Below, piece after piece: positions 44,701 to 56,109 of a stretch of 64,000 bases of DNA. Source of the stretch: Pipra filicauda (taxonomy: Eukaryota; Chordata; Aves; Passeriformes; Pipridae); NCBI RefSeq assembly GCF_003945595.2, contig NW_024104401.1, positions 620,001 through 684,000 on the forward strand. The letters are read 5' to 3'. Position numbers and translations under genes: made by a program. Numbering within the stretch: the stretch's first letter is position 1; every line of letters begins with the position of its first letter. The notes under the pieces were generated by a model. The model worked only from the letters and a program-made list of their open reading frames with translations, ran no database searches and had not been told where the DNA came from.

Positions 44701-47700
44701 GAGGAGGACAGGAGGGATGCAGACGAGGCCAGGACTGGGTAGGTTTCTCCCAAACCAGTATCCCCATCCACAAGCAGCAGCAGGGAATGCCCAGCCAATG
44801 CTGGCACCACTGTGGTGGGTTTGCTCTCCCCTGAACATCCCCTGGCTTTTCCAGCCTCATGCAGCCACCCACGGCTGCCAAGACCCTCCTGGGCCATGAG
44901 AAAGGTGGGACCTATGAGAGCAGAGCCACCTGGGTAGACACAGCACTAATGCAACCAACATGAAACGCTGGTTTGATTCCGGGTTGTTGGAAGGGCTCAT
45001 TTCCACCAGAATGGACCAGTTCTTGATGGTGTCCACTCCTGTTCTGCAAGCGGGTCAGAGATTTTTATTTGCTCTTCACATAGGATGAGTGTAAATGTCC
45101 TCCAAAGCTGAGTCTGAGTGAATGCTCCCAGGATGGAAGCAAAGTTTTCCATCAGTTTGGATTGGGATACGCTCGGGCACCTGTACGGAAGAGCTGCATG
45201 ACCTCAGGGAAACCCAGAAGGTGCTGTCTGTGGTGGCTCAGCTCCCTGCCAGCTGGGGCCAGCCAGGACTGGGGTGACCAGTGTCCTGCTGGGCAAGAGT
45301 GATGTGAGTGTGACAGGTATGTCTCCTCTCTCCCACAGGCACTGAATGGCTTCGTGCTGGTGGTGACATCAGAAGGGCTGATATTTTACTCCTCGCATAC
45401 GATTCAGGACTATCTGGGATTTCATCAGGTCAGTGGGACTCCTCTGGCTCGCTGTGGTAGGTTTGCAGAGTCGAGTTTTCCTTGGTGGTGGAGAAGAGCC
45501 CCAAGTTCCCTGCCAGGAAGAGGCTCTGCAGGGGTCACGGGGTCTCAGGGGGCTGTTTGGGGCTTTTCCTTGGTCTTGTGAATTTGGACCCCGTATTGCC
45601 AGACGTGGTCACTGATAGGTGCCAAAGGACTTCTTTGGCCCACAGATGGACTTCTTTGGTCCACCAGCCATGTTGATGGGCCATGAGGTTTCATGGCCAT
45701 GGTGAGACGTCTGGGGTTCCCTGCCCAGTTTGTTTTGGGCACCCACTCCCCTGGTGGCCGCTGGTAAATCCCATAAGGCTCCAATGCTTTCTGGTTATCT
45801 TGGGCACCCCGGTAACCTGGAAGGCACTAGATCAGGTTTACAGGGAAGTGGGACTTACCTGCAGTCCCTCAGTTGCTGTGGTTTGGTGTTGCTCCCACAC
45901 AGCTGGCTATCCCCAGCATCTAGGGTAGATGAGGACTGTCCACCTGAGCAAAGGGAGCAGGTCCCAGAGCCTTATTCTTTTGGGAATAGTGTAGGGATAA
46001 GGTGGCTTTGCTGCTGTTTTGTTCCCAAACCATGTTTTCATCTTATCCCATAAGTCAGCTTTAGGATTTTGAAAGACATCATGTTACAGGGGTGAGAGTG
46101 TAACAGGGAAGCTGTATTGGCTCTTTAGGACTGGGAGGGAGGTCAGGCCCAACGTGGGCAAGGGGTCCTTAGAGCCAGGTGTGCTCTCTATTCCCACCGG
46201 CATCAGTGTTGGTGGAAGGCCTTGTTTGGCCAGCTGGGGCCCTGACGGGCTGTTTCCAGGTGGGACATGAAAACTGGCACCCAGGGACAGGCTGCAGAGC
46301 TCACAGGTTGCGTTTTCCCTCCAGACAGATGTCATGCACCAGAGTGTCTTCGAGCTCATCCACACCGAGGACCAGCCGGAATTCAGGCGCAACCTCCACT
46401 GGGCCCTCAACCCACCACACGCTCCCGAGGGTGAGCCTTCCCCAGGAGGTAAATGTAGGTTGGCATCCTAGTTGGCATGAGATGTGTGGCTCCCCAGGTA
46501 CACAGTGGGAGCAGAGCTTGCTACTTGCCTATGTCTGTGTGGCTCAAGCCATGGCTTCATCCAAACATTGTGGCTTTTCCCGAGTTTCTGTTGCTGTGAT
46601 CACTGCAAACTGATGCAGTGCCCAACGCTGGGGACCTCCAGCCCTTTCTAGGGATCTCCAGCCATCTCTGGGGTGAATCCTTGCTTGATCTTCTCTCAGT
46701 CCATCTCTTCCACAGGGGGGAAAAGCCTTGGCTCTTCTACTGTGATCTACAAGCCGGATCAGCTGCCCCCAGAAAACTCCTCCTTCCTGGAAAGGAGCTT
46801 TGTGTGCCGTTTTCGCTGCCTCCTGGACAATTCCTCTGGCTTCCTGGTGAGTGCAGACCCTCCACAGCAGGAGGGTGGGACAGGCTCACGCCAGGGGTTC
46901 ATATCGCTGCTGAAGCAAGTTACTCTTGGAAGACCTTTCTACCATGTGCAGTATCTGCTTGTCTCAGCAAGGAGACTTCCCCTGTTTTCCACAGGCTTGG
47001 TCTGGACCTGCAGCCTCTCCATGTGTGTCTTGTTCCTCTCCTCTCAGGAGAGGAATCCTGAACAAAAGTGCTTTTCCACCATGTGTTTAACTTGTTTTTT
47101 CTGTTAAAGATGTGTCTTTAAACCGAGTAGGTGGTGTTCATCCCTCCTCCTCTCTGCTGCAGAGCACTGGATTTGGAAGGACAGGTCACAAGGGTGGTGA
47201 GGCCCTGGCACAGGTTGCCCAGAGAAGCTGTGGCTGCCACATCCCTGCTGAGAGTGTTCAAGGCCAGGTTGGATGGGGCTAGTGGAAGGTGTCCCAGCCC
47301 ATGGCAGAGGCTTGGAATGAGATGATTCTTAAGGTGCTTCCAAAACCAAACCATTCTACAATTCAGTGATTCTATTTACACCAACTCTGCAGACACACAT
47401 CTTGCTTTCAGTGCAGCTCTGCTCCCTCTCTTCTCTCTTCATCCGCTTCTCTGCACGATACTGAGCTTTTCTTCTCTTCCCAGGCTTTAAACCTGCAAGG
47501 CAGGCTGAAATTCCTTCATGGGCAGAACAAAAGGTCCGAAGACGGGTCTGCACTGCCCCCCCAGCTCGCTCTCTTCGCCATCTCCACCCCGCTGCAGCCC
47601 CCGTCCATCCTGCAGATCCGCACCAAGAACATGATCTTCAGGACCAAGCACAAGCTGGACTTCACCCCCTTGGCGTGCGATGCCAAGTAAGCAGCAGAGC

Positions 47701-50700
47701 TGGTTCGAGGGGTGGTGCTGTGGGCTCCCAGCGCTTCATCCCCCGGCACAGCCGTGAGCTGGGTGTGTTCCCCGTCCCCCGCAGGGGGAAGATCGTCCTG
47801 GGCTACACGGAGGCGGAGCTGCGGATGTGCGGCACCGGCTACCAGTTCGTGCACGCCGCGGACACGCTGTACTGCGCCGAGAACCACGTCAGGAGTAAGA
47901 GGCCCTGCCCTGGCCACTTGTGCCCACCCCTAGTGCTGAGGAGTGGGCTGGGACCATGGGCAGCTCCCTTGGCTGCCGTGTCAAGCCCAGGGGCTCTTTC
48001 CCTGTAGGATGCTTTACTGTATGCTTTGCTGTGGGGCTCCTGTCACTGCAGGGAGCTTGGGGTGGAGATATCAAGCTCTTAGAGACTGTCCAAAGGAGGC
48101 AACAAAGATGGTGAAGGGCCTGGAGGGGAAGCCGTGGGAGGACACTGAGGGCACTTGGTGTGTTCAGGTGGAGCAGAGGAGACTGAGGGGAGACCTCAGT
48201 GCAGTTCCACCTTTCTGGGCAGGGGCAGAGGAGGGACAGGGACTGAGCTCTGCTCTTTGGGGACCAGGGACAGGACCCAGGGAATGGCCTGAAGTTGTGT
48301 CAGGGCAGGGTCAGGTTGGATCTCAGGCAAAGGTTCTTCCCCCAGAGGCTGGTTGGGCACTGACCAGGCTCCCCAGGGCAGTGGGCACAGCACCAAGGCT
48401 GCCAGAGCTCCAGGAGGGTTTGGATGATCCTCTGGGGCACAGGGTGTGACTCTTGGGGATGGGCCTGTGCAGGACAAAGGGTTGGACTTGATGACCCTTG
48501 TGGGTCCCTTTCAGCTCAGCATATTCTGGGATCCTGTGAGTGCAGGGAGGGGTATTTGGCTGGCCACAGGTGTCCCCTGTGTGTGCCAGCCATGCTCCTG
48601 CTCTGACCCCAGCTGCTTATCCTGGCTGGAAAGGGCAGTGTCACCAGAGGCAGCCGTGCCTCTGGTGAGGTGGTGGCAGCCCTCAGCACACGTGCTTCCT
48701 CCTGGCAGTGATGAAGACGGGGGAGAGCGGGCTGACGGTGTTCCGGCTGCTGACGAAGGAGAACCGCTGGAAGTGGGTGCAGGCCAACGCTCGGCTCGTC
48801 TACAAGAACGGCAAACCCGAGTACATCGTGGTCACCCAGAGACCCCTCGTGTACGTGCCAGCGGGGGCAGCCCGGGCTGGGAGGGGGACAGGCGGGCTGT
48901 TTCCATCGCTGTGGGCTCTGGGATGCCCCGAGCAGGGCAGGATGTTGGATCTGTCGTTGCTTCTTGTGCCTTTTAAAGGAGCAGCCATAGGATACCGTGC
49001 TGTCATGCTGTTCAGCCATGTCCCCCTCTGCAAGGCCACCCTTCAGGGACGGGATGATGCTTGGTTATGCTGCAGATGTGGGGTTTTATGTGTATGTGTA
49101 TAAAAATGTGTGTGTATTTGTATGTAAATGCATGCTGGTTGTAGTAAAGGGGCTTTGGCTTGCAGGGACCAGAATTATCCATTGCAGAAGCACTTTGTGT
49201 GGTGTATTTGTGCACGTGTAAGCCACAGTCTGCTCTTCCTGCCCTGCAGAGATGAAGAAGGAGGAGAGCACCTTCGGAAACGGTCCATGCATCTTCCATT
49301 CACCTTTGCCACAGGAGAGGCACTCCTATACCAAAGTGCATACCCTCTCCTGGGCTTCCCTGATCATTTCCAGAGCAAAGGGAAAACCAGCAAGTCCAAG
49401 AAGACCTCCTGCAGCCCTGGAGGGCGCTCCCAGAAGAACGATGTTGACCCCAGTTCTCTGCTGGGCGCTGTGATGCGACAGGACAAGGCGGTGTACGCCT
49501 CCCACCCAGCTCCCACTCCTAACCCCTCCTGCAGCAGCAGTTTCCACCTCGAGGACGTGTCCATGCCAGATGCAGGAAGGGATACCTGGAGTATGGGTGC
49601 TGCTCCAGTTTCTTCAAGGGGGAACAGCCTCAAAGAGGAGCTGCTGGATTCGCAGCAGGAGGACCCTCTCTTGGCCACCTTGGACTCACTGTCAATTAAG
49701 AGCGACGAGAGCTGTTCCAACAACGAGCTCTTCAGTGCACTGGAGGGGCTGGGGTTGAACGCAGAGGACCTGGAGCTCCTGCTGCTGGATGAGAAGATGG
49801 TGATGGTCAATGTGGACCCAGAGCACTCCCCATCCCTAAAAGACAGCCTGGCCAGCAACCAGATTCTCTCCTACATCCACAGCCCTCCAGTGGACAAGCA
49901 CGAGGGAGGGCAACAGGCATGTCCCCTGCCAGGCCTGTCCCCAAGCCCACGGGGAGCCCCTGCTCCATCCCACACTCTATCCCACGCAGAGAGTGAGGAC
50001 CTGCCACAGGGCGTGGTGCAGCCCAGCCCTGCCCTGGGCCAGCTCCCTGTCCAGCTGTGGGAACAGCCCCTCCACGCTGTGCCAGGGCTGCTGCCAGAGG
50101 GGGAAGGGCCGTCGGATGGCTCTGGCTCACAGTGCAGACCAGCTGGGGAGGAGGCTCTGCTCCGCTTCCTCCAGCCAGCGCAGGGCATCCCATGGGACAA
50201 GGCCCCCAGCTCACCCCCAGGAGCCCCCTGCAGGCAGGAGCCACCCAGGGCTCGGTGGCTTGAGGGTGACTATCCAGCCGTGCAGCCCATCCAGGAGGAT
50301 GCTCACGGGTCCTTCTCCCTGCCCAGCCAGTGCCAGGACCGCGTGGGACGCCCCGGCTGGCCAAAACACCGTCACTCACTGCTGAACGGGCTGTGTGGCC
50401 ACAGCCCCGACTCCCCTCCACACCTCCTTCCCAGCAGCAGCAGCAGCAGCCCCAGCCCGTGGCAGGACTATGTTTCCCCACTTCTGGGGTCTCCAGCTCA
50501 GCCTGGTTTTTATGGCATCACCCAAGACTTCACCTCCCAGCACCAGGGCTGCCTGGGTCCAGGGCCCGGCCTGCTGCCACAGCACTTCAACCTGAACGGA
50601 TCATGCAGCGTGGAAACCACAGGCAGCGGGGGCTCCCGGGAGGAGATGGCTCTGTACCCCAGTTTTTTTCCCCCTTCCTACCAGCTTATTCCCGAAAAGC

Positions 50701-51960
50701 AGCTGAGCCCTGTTCCCTCCATGCCGCAGCACCCTTTCCCGAGCTCAGCTGCAGGGCACTTCAGGAACATCGGCAGCCGTCTGGAGACCCTGAATTCCTG
50801 CGGGCCGTACACCTCTGCTCTGAGCCAGGAGGGCAGGCACAGGGTAAGGGCACACCTCTGCTCTGAGCCAGGAGGGCAGGCACAGGGTAAGGGCCTGTCT
50901 CCACTCTGGGGTTCAGTGTTTTCTGTGCTGGTATTGCCCAGGATCCTTGGCACTGGGAGGCACACACTGACTGGTGAGTACATGGAAATGGCCTTGCTCT
51001 AGCTACTGCATGGCCAGAAAGGGAGGTTTTAGTGGCTTTTCTTTACACCAAGAGTTGAAGAGCAAAAGACCAGCCTGTGAGTTCGTTCGCAGGTGGCCAT
51101 TCCTCACTCTGATTTCCATATCGTTTGTTTAATTGCTGTTTCTGTATAAGGAGTGGTTCCAGCCAAGCACTGGTGAGCTGTGATGGGTGGTACAAAGCAC
51201 GTGTGAGATGATATTCTGTAGCATCAGGTCTTTCCTTTGTGAAAGCATCCCCTGGCCTGTGCACAACCCCTGTGGAGAGCCCACCTGGCTGCTGCTGAGC
51301 CCTCCAGCATCCCAAGGCCAGGACCACAGCACTGGATCTGAGTGTCACCTGCACCTCAGCTCCTCCCATTCCACACCTCCTCCCATTCCACACCGCCTCC
51401 AATTCGTATGCCAGGCACCTTCTCGCTCTGTTGAAGAGCTTCACTCTGGCCCTACCTGGGAGTGTGTAGAACCAGCCCTGACACATCTCTAGAGCTCGGT
51501 GGCCACCTCGTGTTTTTGGCTTGCCAGGAGTGCAGGTGCAGGACCAGGCACTGCTTCAGGTGCAGCTGAAGTGCTCGTGGTTTCCCGTGATCCACAGGGC
51601 TGGGATACCTGCCCAGGCAGGTCCGTAGGTGAAAACCAGTGCCAGCAACGGGTCAGCATTTGCAGGAGAGGCCCTGGGGGAAGGCTGGGATGGGCATGGG
51701 GTGGCTGCCCTGCTCCCCCTCCTGCCAGCCCCCTTTGGGATCAGCCTGACCAGTGCTAACAAACCCCTGCAAAGGGCCTCACCCCTGCTTTCTCTCTCTC
51801 CTAGACCCACAGCAGCCATGGTTTGCCCAGCTCTCCCATGGGACTCCCTGAAGAACACCCGGTGCTGGGAGGAAGCCTGGCACCCCCCTGCCAGCCTCAG
51901 CCCCGGGCAGAAGTGCTGCCAGATCACCCTCATGCCTCCAGTGGGGACTTCTGTCTCTAG
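29738..51960 (+). CDS. AHR1B: Aryl hydrocarbon receptor 1B (AHR1B), 11 coding exons
   Basis: Ligand-activated bHLH-PAS transcription factor, paralog of the preceding AHR2. Coding exons: 29738-29778, 29863-30050, 42183-42289, 45339-45428, 46325-46430, 46716-46846, 47484-47686, 47785-47894, 48709-48850, 49250-50843, 51805-51960. All introns are GT-AG; phases agree throughout and equal those of AHR2. The total is 956 codons including TAG. Exon 1 starts [13 protein letters not shown]; exon 2 carries the basic helix-loop-helix ([20 protein letters not shown]). PAS-A is about 100-225 and PAS-B about 255-372. AHR1-type residues: VALK at the exon 3 start, [48 protein letters not shown]. Exon 10 is the transactivation region, with an acidic block resembling the AHR1 one ([18 protein letters not shown]), a Ser run and little Gln. 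Exon 11 encodes 51 residues ending SSGDFCL, comparable to the SSGFL end of AHR1. Confidence 0.94.
30103..30522. repeat. About 40-bp minisatellite just downstream of AHR1B exon 2
   Basis: Nine copies of ctggaactgagcggtgt and one degenerate copy (tctgaaatgagcggtg), each followed by a 'gtccccctcctgctccatcc' type block. The array begins about 50 bp after the exon 2 donor (30051) and copies differ mainly in C/T run length. Confidence 0.93.
30535..31105. repeat. Degenerate T/C-rich repeat with GAATTTTG core
   Basis: About 570 bp of pyrimidine-rich + strand in which GAATTTTG (or AAATTTTTG variants) recurs roughly every 30-45 bp between T or C homopolymers, for example cccttgaattttg and tagaattttgtg. 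It directly follows the 30103-30522 array. Confidence 0.85.
33220..33690 (-). repeat. CR1 LINE 3' fragment, antisense, about 470 bp
   Basis: Longest antisense CR1 here: 'cccctgccatgggcagggac', 'gctgctccaagccccatcca', 'cagccacagcttctctgggc', 'gaagaatttcttcccaatat', 'caggctgaacacccccagct'. Confidence 0.9.
35036..35405. repeat. 47-bp minisatellite in AHR1B intron 2
   Basis: Eight copies of ccagcatcttatccc alternating with gtcattccagcc and a cagcacggcacagcat linker; the modal unit is 47 bp. Copies are nearly identical with a few substitutions (accagc or gccagc; cagca or cggca), implying recent expansion. Confidence 0.93.
37100..37200 (+). repeat. CR1 LINE 3' end, sense
   Basis: 'ctagtggaaggtgtccctgt' and 'ggtcctttccaacccaaacc' followed by gttctgtggtg. 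Confidence 0.8.
37725..37845 (-). repeat. CR1 LINE tail, antisense
   Basis: 'cacagaatcatagaatagtt', 'tgggttggaagggaccttaa', 'ctgccatgggcagggacacg', 'ggttgctccaagccctgtcc'. Confidence 0.9.
39130..39300. other. CpG-enriched patch inside AHR1B intron 2
   Basis: A GC-rich segment (gcgcagcgagggcagagg ... gtggcggcggttccccgg) with many more CpG than the intron around it. It includes one GCGTG core near 39189 and is followed by a MEF2-like ctatttatgg near 39342. It could be an enhancer or alternative promoter; no transcript evidence can be read from sequence. Confidence 0.35.
41477..41880 (+). repeat. CR1 LINE 3' fragment, sense, about 400 bp
   Basis: 'ctcaacctggagaaaaggag', 'agggaacggcctccagctgt', 'gccaggggaggtttagactg', 'aaaaatttcttaactgaaag', 'ggactggatgatcttggctg' and a 'caattccgtgatttt' end. 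Confidence 0.92.
42290..46324 (+). other. AHR1B introns 3 (42290-45338) and 4 (45429-46324)
   Basis: Both GT-AG. Exon 4 at 45339-45428 separates them. I see no clear repeats or extra exons; several short open frames have no splice or family support. Confidence 0.65.
47164..47375 (+). repeat. CR1 LINE 3' end in AHR1B intron 6, sense
   Basis: 'gtgaggccctggcacaggtt', 'gagaagctgtggctgccaca', 'tcaaggccaggttggatggg', ending 'caattcagtgattctat'. It lies about 110 bp before exon 7. Confidence 0.9.
48045..48545 (+). repeat. CR1 LINE 3' fragment in AHR1B intron 8, sense, about 500 bp
   Basis: 'gtccaaaggaggcaacaaag', 'atggtgaagggcctggaggg', 'tgaggggagacctcagtgca', 'gttggacttgatgacccttg', 'tgggtccctttcagctcagc', 'atattctgggatcctgtg'. 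It makes up over half of intron 8 (47895-48708). Confidence 0.92.
50809..50894 (+). repeat. Perfect 43-bp tandem duplication covering the AHR1B exon 10 donor
   Basis: 50809-50851 and 50852-50894 are identical. Each copy contains gcaggcacagg|gtaaggg. The first donor (exon ends 50843) keeps the frame into exon 11. The second (exon would end 50886) adds 43 nt and shifts the frame. Confidence 0.95.
50844..51804 (+). other. AHR1B intron 10
   Basis: 961 bp, GT-AG, with a good pyrimidine tract (ctttctctctctcctag) before exon 11. Reading through the donor stays open to a TAG at 51000-51002, which yields a spurious 53-codon tail. No repeat other than the duplicated donor. Confidence 0.8.
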
Positions 51961-53175
51961 GAGAGACTGGAATGGACAAAGCAGGACTATTCCCTGGGGA
52001 AGGAGCTGCCTTCAAGTTGCAGACACCAAACCTCCCCAGCTGCCAGTGCTCTTGATGTTGGTTGCTTTGGCTCAGCTGGGGCTTCTTTGCCCTTTTATCA
52101 ACTTGCCACCATCCTGCTCCATGTGCCATTCTTGTGGAGGGGTCCCTGGCCTGGGGAGGGGCCGTAGCAGGCAGCAGGGCTGGAGGACAGATTTCCCAGG
52201 GCATTGGGAGCATGCTGGGCTGTGATGCAGGTCTCATTGTTCAGGAGCTGAGTGGCTCTTGGCCAGCTGGAGGATCTCATTTATCGCTTGCTGTGTCATC
52301 GTACCCATCCAACCTCCTGAATGTGTTTTTTTGGTGTGTTTTGCCAGACTTCTGGAAAGCCAGGTTGCTTCCCTGGCTGTGGCTTGTCTCCCATGGTCTG
52401 TTAGGCCCTGGCAGTGCCTGTGCCAGGCAGCCCTGGCCTTGAAGGACAGGCAGGTTTTGGATGGCTGGTGTCCTCCAGCTTTACCAAAGCTTTGCATTTC
52501 CATGCATGATCCAACACAGATGCAATACCTGTGTGTCCAAAAAACAAGAGATAGAAAAGGTTTTCGCCTCTGGTATTAAATTCCCTGCCATCCCAGCCAG
52601 GCACCTGTGGCTGTGCCCACATTGTACAGATACTGCCTGTTTTATAAGGAAAAGGAGCCCTGTTTTGTGTCCTTGTGTCCCATGGTTAAGATCCAGATTA
52701 GAGCTCTTGTAGCCAGCACCCTGGGGTTTGTTGTCCTGTACGTGATGTGCCCAGGTTGGCTGCTCAGCTGGTTTTCTCCTGGATGATGGGCTCTGAGGTA
52801 CCTTCAGACTTCAAGTCTCAAAGTTTTTGGTTAAAAAAAAGAAAATTTCAGTAAGATAAAGAAAATAAGGGTAATGATTCTTAATTTTACATACTGAGAA
52901 AGTGGTATTTCCCCACAGAACATAACTACAGCCCATATATGTGTATATAATATGAACTGACAGGTTTATTTTTGTGCCCCTCCAGTGGAGGAAGAAACAG
53001 CTTCTTACCATCCCAAAGCTGCATCCTTTGGAAGGGGATGAAGAGACTGTTTAAAAGATCAGAAACACAGTGACCCTTTAAGAAACCTGACAAAGCTCAT
53101 CCCTCCTCCTGCGTGTCCAGCTTTGGTTTCATGTGAATTTCTATCCTTTCAATAAATGGCTTTAGAGCTCATCCC
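51961..53175 (+). other. AHR1B 3' UTR
   Basis: About 1.2 kb between the TAG (51958-51960) and the poly(A) signal. Noncoding on all frames as far as I can judge; becomes AT-richer from about 52830. Confidence 0.65.
53151..53156 (+). terminator. AHR1B polyadenylation signal AATAAA
   Basis: Canonical AATAAA (tttcaataaatggc) followed within about 40 bp by a T/GT-rich stretch (ttgcttggttgtgtctttt). It is the first canonical signal after the AHR1B stop codon. Confidence 0.7.
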
Positions 53176-53439
53176 CTGACATCCCCCTTGCTTGGTTGTG
53201 TCTTTTCCTGATCTGAAGTGTGTCAGGGTTTTGCTTGGCTGCAGCATTGGAGCCCAGGTCTTGCCACTGGTGGCAGGGGACAAAATGGTTTGTGTTGGAG
53301 GGGACCCTAAGGATCATCTTGGAATGATCAGTCACCCCACCCCAGCAGCACTCGCAGCCTTTGGGATGCTGAGTGCACTGCCAGGTCCTGCCATGGATGT
53401 TTGAAAGGAGCTGAGAAATTTGACAGAGAAGGGTGAGTG

Positions 53440-53570
53440 TGTAAAAAAAAATTTTAAAATATTTATATGTAACTATTTACATACACATATCATACATATA
53501 TAATATTTATATATAGGTATACATACATACATTGAAATATAAAGTGTATGTATTTATAAAGTGTCTGTAT
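53440..53570. repeat. AT-rich (TATA/CATA) low-complexity patch
   Basis: Runs of A followed by imperfect tatata/catacata repeats. Noncoding. Confidence 0.8.
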
Positions 53571-55763
53571 AATGGGAAACTTCCCTTAAGACAAACCAAC
53601 TGATACTTTTCTCCTGCATTGTTGTTTTTCAGTATGGAAATCAGAAAAAACACAGTTTTTTTTTTTTTTTCTGAATATTAAATTTTCAGACATTCCCACC
53701 CCCACCCAGCACCTACTTTTCCTTAACAAAACTAGGCAGTTTTGTAACATGTCTGAGGTTTGATGGAGATGTGCTGGGAACATTTGATCTTTTGTGTTTT
53801 CTGTGCCCTGCTCTGCTTCTTCTTCCCTTTTCCTTTGAAGGAGTTGGCTCTGGGCAGCATCACACACCGCTGGGGATGGAGGGACAGCCTCTCCCAGAAC
53901 TGCAGCACTGGTACCAGAGCATCCTTGTGGCTGCAGGTTGGTGGCTTCCAGTGCTCCATTGAATCCCAGGTGCTGAGAACAACCTGACCACTGGCAAACT
54001 TTCTCCCTGAGCCAGGTCCTGGGTGTGTGGGCAATCGTACTATCACCACATGTCCTGCTTGCTTTCTCCTCTTCCTTGCACCAAGAGCTTCCCAGCAGCC
54101 AAGGTGACCCAGAGAGGACTGCAGCCCTCCTGGCTTTGTCACCAGGGCACTGTGTTCTAGTTGACCACAGCATCTGTTTGTCCAGTGTTGTGTTTCTGTG
54201 AGGTCTGTGGAGCAGCAGCCCTCATTTCTGTGGAGAGAGGTGCCCTCAGCTCCCCAAGGAGGCCTGCACATCCATAATTCGTGCCCATCCTCACACATCC
54301 TGAGTTGGAAGGGACCCACAAAGGATCCCCTTTTTCCTGGGGAGGTGAGGGCGGCTGCATTACTGATTTGTACCCTCACAGCATCACTGATGGTGTGTCT
54401 CTCATCCCTTCTCCCGAGACTTTGCTGTTTCAGGACAAAGGAGAAGCAGCTTTGTGCTAAACTCTGGCTGGCACCTGCCGGTGTTGGAATCACCCTGGCT
54501 CGGCACTGGGATGCTGTTTGTTGGCTCCAGCCATGGATCCCTGACCTCTCCCCTTCTCTTTCTCCTCAGCAGGGGAGGGGAAGGAATAAAGTTCCTGCAA
54601 CGAAGGAGGCTTTGAAGAAAGGTGGAAGGAAAGCCAGGCAAGACTGTGGCAAAGCTGGGAGAGGAACAGTCCAAGCATTATCCATGCTGGCTGAGCTCCT
54701 GTGGAGGTAATCTCATAGTTATTTTAGACTCCAGCTGGGATGCAGCTCTGATCCCAGCTTTTGCAATATCCTGCCAAGCCCATGCTCCAAATTTGCCCTT
54801 GCTGGCCCTGAGCAAGGCAGGGCCGCGTGGTGAGAACCTGCCAGCATCAGTCGAGGGGAAAAGCCTTTGCTCTGCTCCGTGTGCTCCGTGTGCATTTTCC
54901 TGCCTTGCTGCCCATGTCGGGGTTCCTCGGAAGGGGCTCTGGGACCTTGGTCTTGGTCTTGTTTTGGTTTGTTGTTTTTTTTTTTTGTCTCCATGATACA
55001 CATATTTAAAGACAAAACTGGAGCAGTTTGATCTGTGCCTCCCGATGCTGAGGAGTTCCTTGCTCCCTAAAGCTATCCTGTACAAATATGGGAGCTCTGT
55101 TGGGTGGGAGATGCTTGGTTTTGTGTCCTGGAAATACATGAGAAGGCTGTGAAGAAGCTCAGATCTGAGCTCCTCCCTGTTATCAGCACAGATGGCTTTC
55201 TCCTTCGGCAGGATTTCTGTACCAGCCTTGGGTTTGGAGTAAGTTACAAGCTTGTGGTGGGATTTCACAGTTGTGAATCACATCTCCTGGGCACACTGGC
55301 TGCTTGCTCAAGTGTGCTTTGAAGGGCTTCAGCCTCAGCGATGCTCCTCAGGCAGCAAGGCTGGGTTGAATCAACTGTGACTGCTGCTGGTCCTCAGATC
55401 CCACAATGATTTGAGCCCTTGCCCAGTTTCAACTGGATGGTGCTTCGATTTCATGGGTTCTTGGAGATGGATCAGCAAACACTTTTTTGAAGTTTGGTTT
55501 ACTTCTTTGTTTTCAGGATAGAAAAGGAAAACCCAGCTGGACTGGGGGAAAAGGGAGGATAAAAAGGTTTAAAGCCAGCTTTGCTTTCCTAGCCAGGTTG
55601 TTTAAGCAAGAGAAGTCTCTACATCCCTTGAAATAGATTAAGTGTGGCTCCAGGGGCCATTGTGGGGAGCCAGCACTGTAAAAATGCAGATTTCAGGGAA
55701 AGCCTTATGCACTGTGACAATTTAAAGTACCCCCGGAGGGCGTTTGCTCAGGCAGAAACACAC

Positions 55764-56109
55764 TTTATTTGGAGCATATTATGAATGAGACAGGAGAACA
55801 ATTTGTTTGCTGGAGATGGGCAGAGGATCAATTAAGCAGAGCAGAGGGCACAGAGCAAGTCAATTTGCAAAAGGGCAAAACAGAGAGGTGGTGGCTACGT
55901 CCTGTCTGGCTTCCAGCGTGTCCTCTTCACTGAGATGGAGTTGAGGAGCTGGGCTTCAGGGTCCCGAGTGCCTGTGGCATCCCTGGATGAGGAGACTTGC
56001 CTGCCCTGAGGAAGAGGCTCGCTGTTAGGCGTTGAGGCCTCTGAGCAGTGGGCACCCTCCTGCAGGCATGGGGGCATGCCCTTGGCTCGGCTCTTCCTCC
56101 TGCTTATTC
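55764..56109 (-). other. Speculative terminal exon of an unknown minus-strand transcript
   Basis: On the minus strand there is a plausible acceptor (cccactgatcag, exon from 56109). An open frame of about 70 codons follows, with a basic start (ISRRKSRAKG) and end (SVKRTRWKPDRT), stopping at TAG 55895-55897. An AATAAA comes 126 bp later (55769-55764), followed by gtgtgtttctgcc. No protein family recognised and no upstream exon found; it could be a lncRNA end or chance. Confidence 0.28.

Noticed and set aside
50844..51002. AHR1B exon 10 continuing to the TAG at 51000
   Set aside because: The donor at 50844 is strong and a phase-matched terminal exon with an AHR-like C-terminus exists at 51805-51960.
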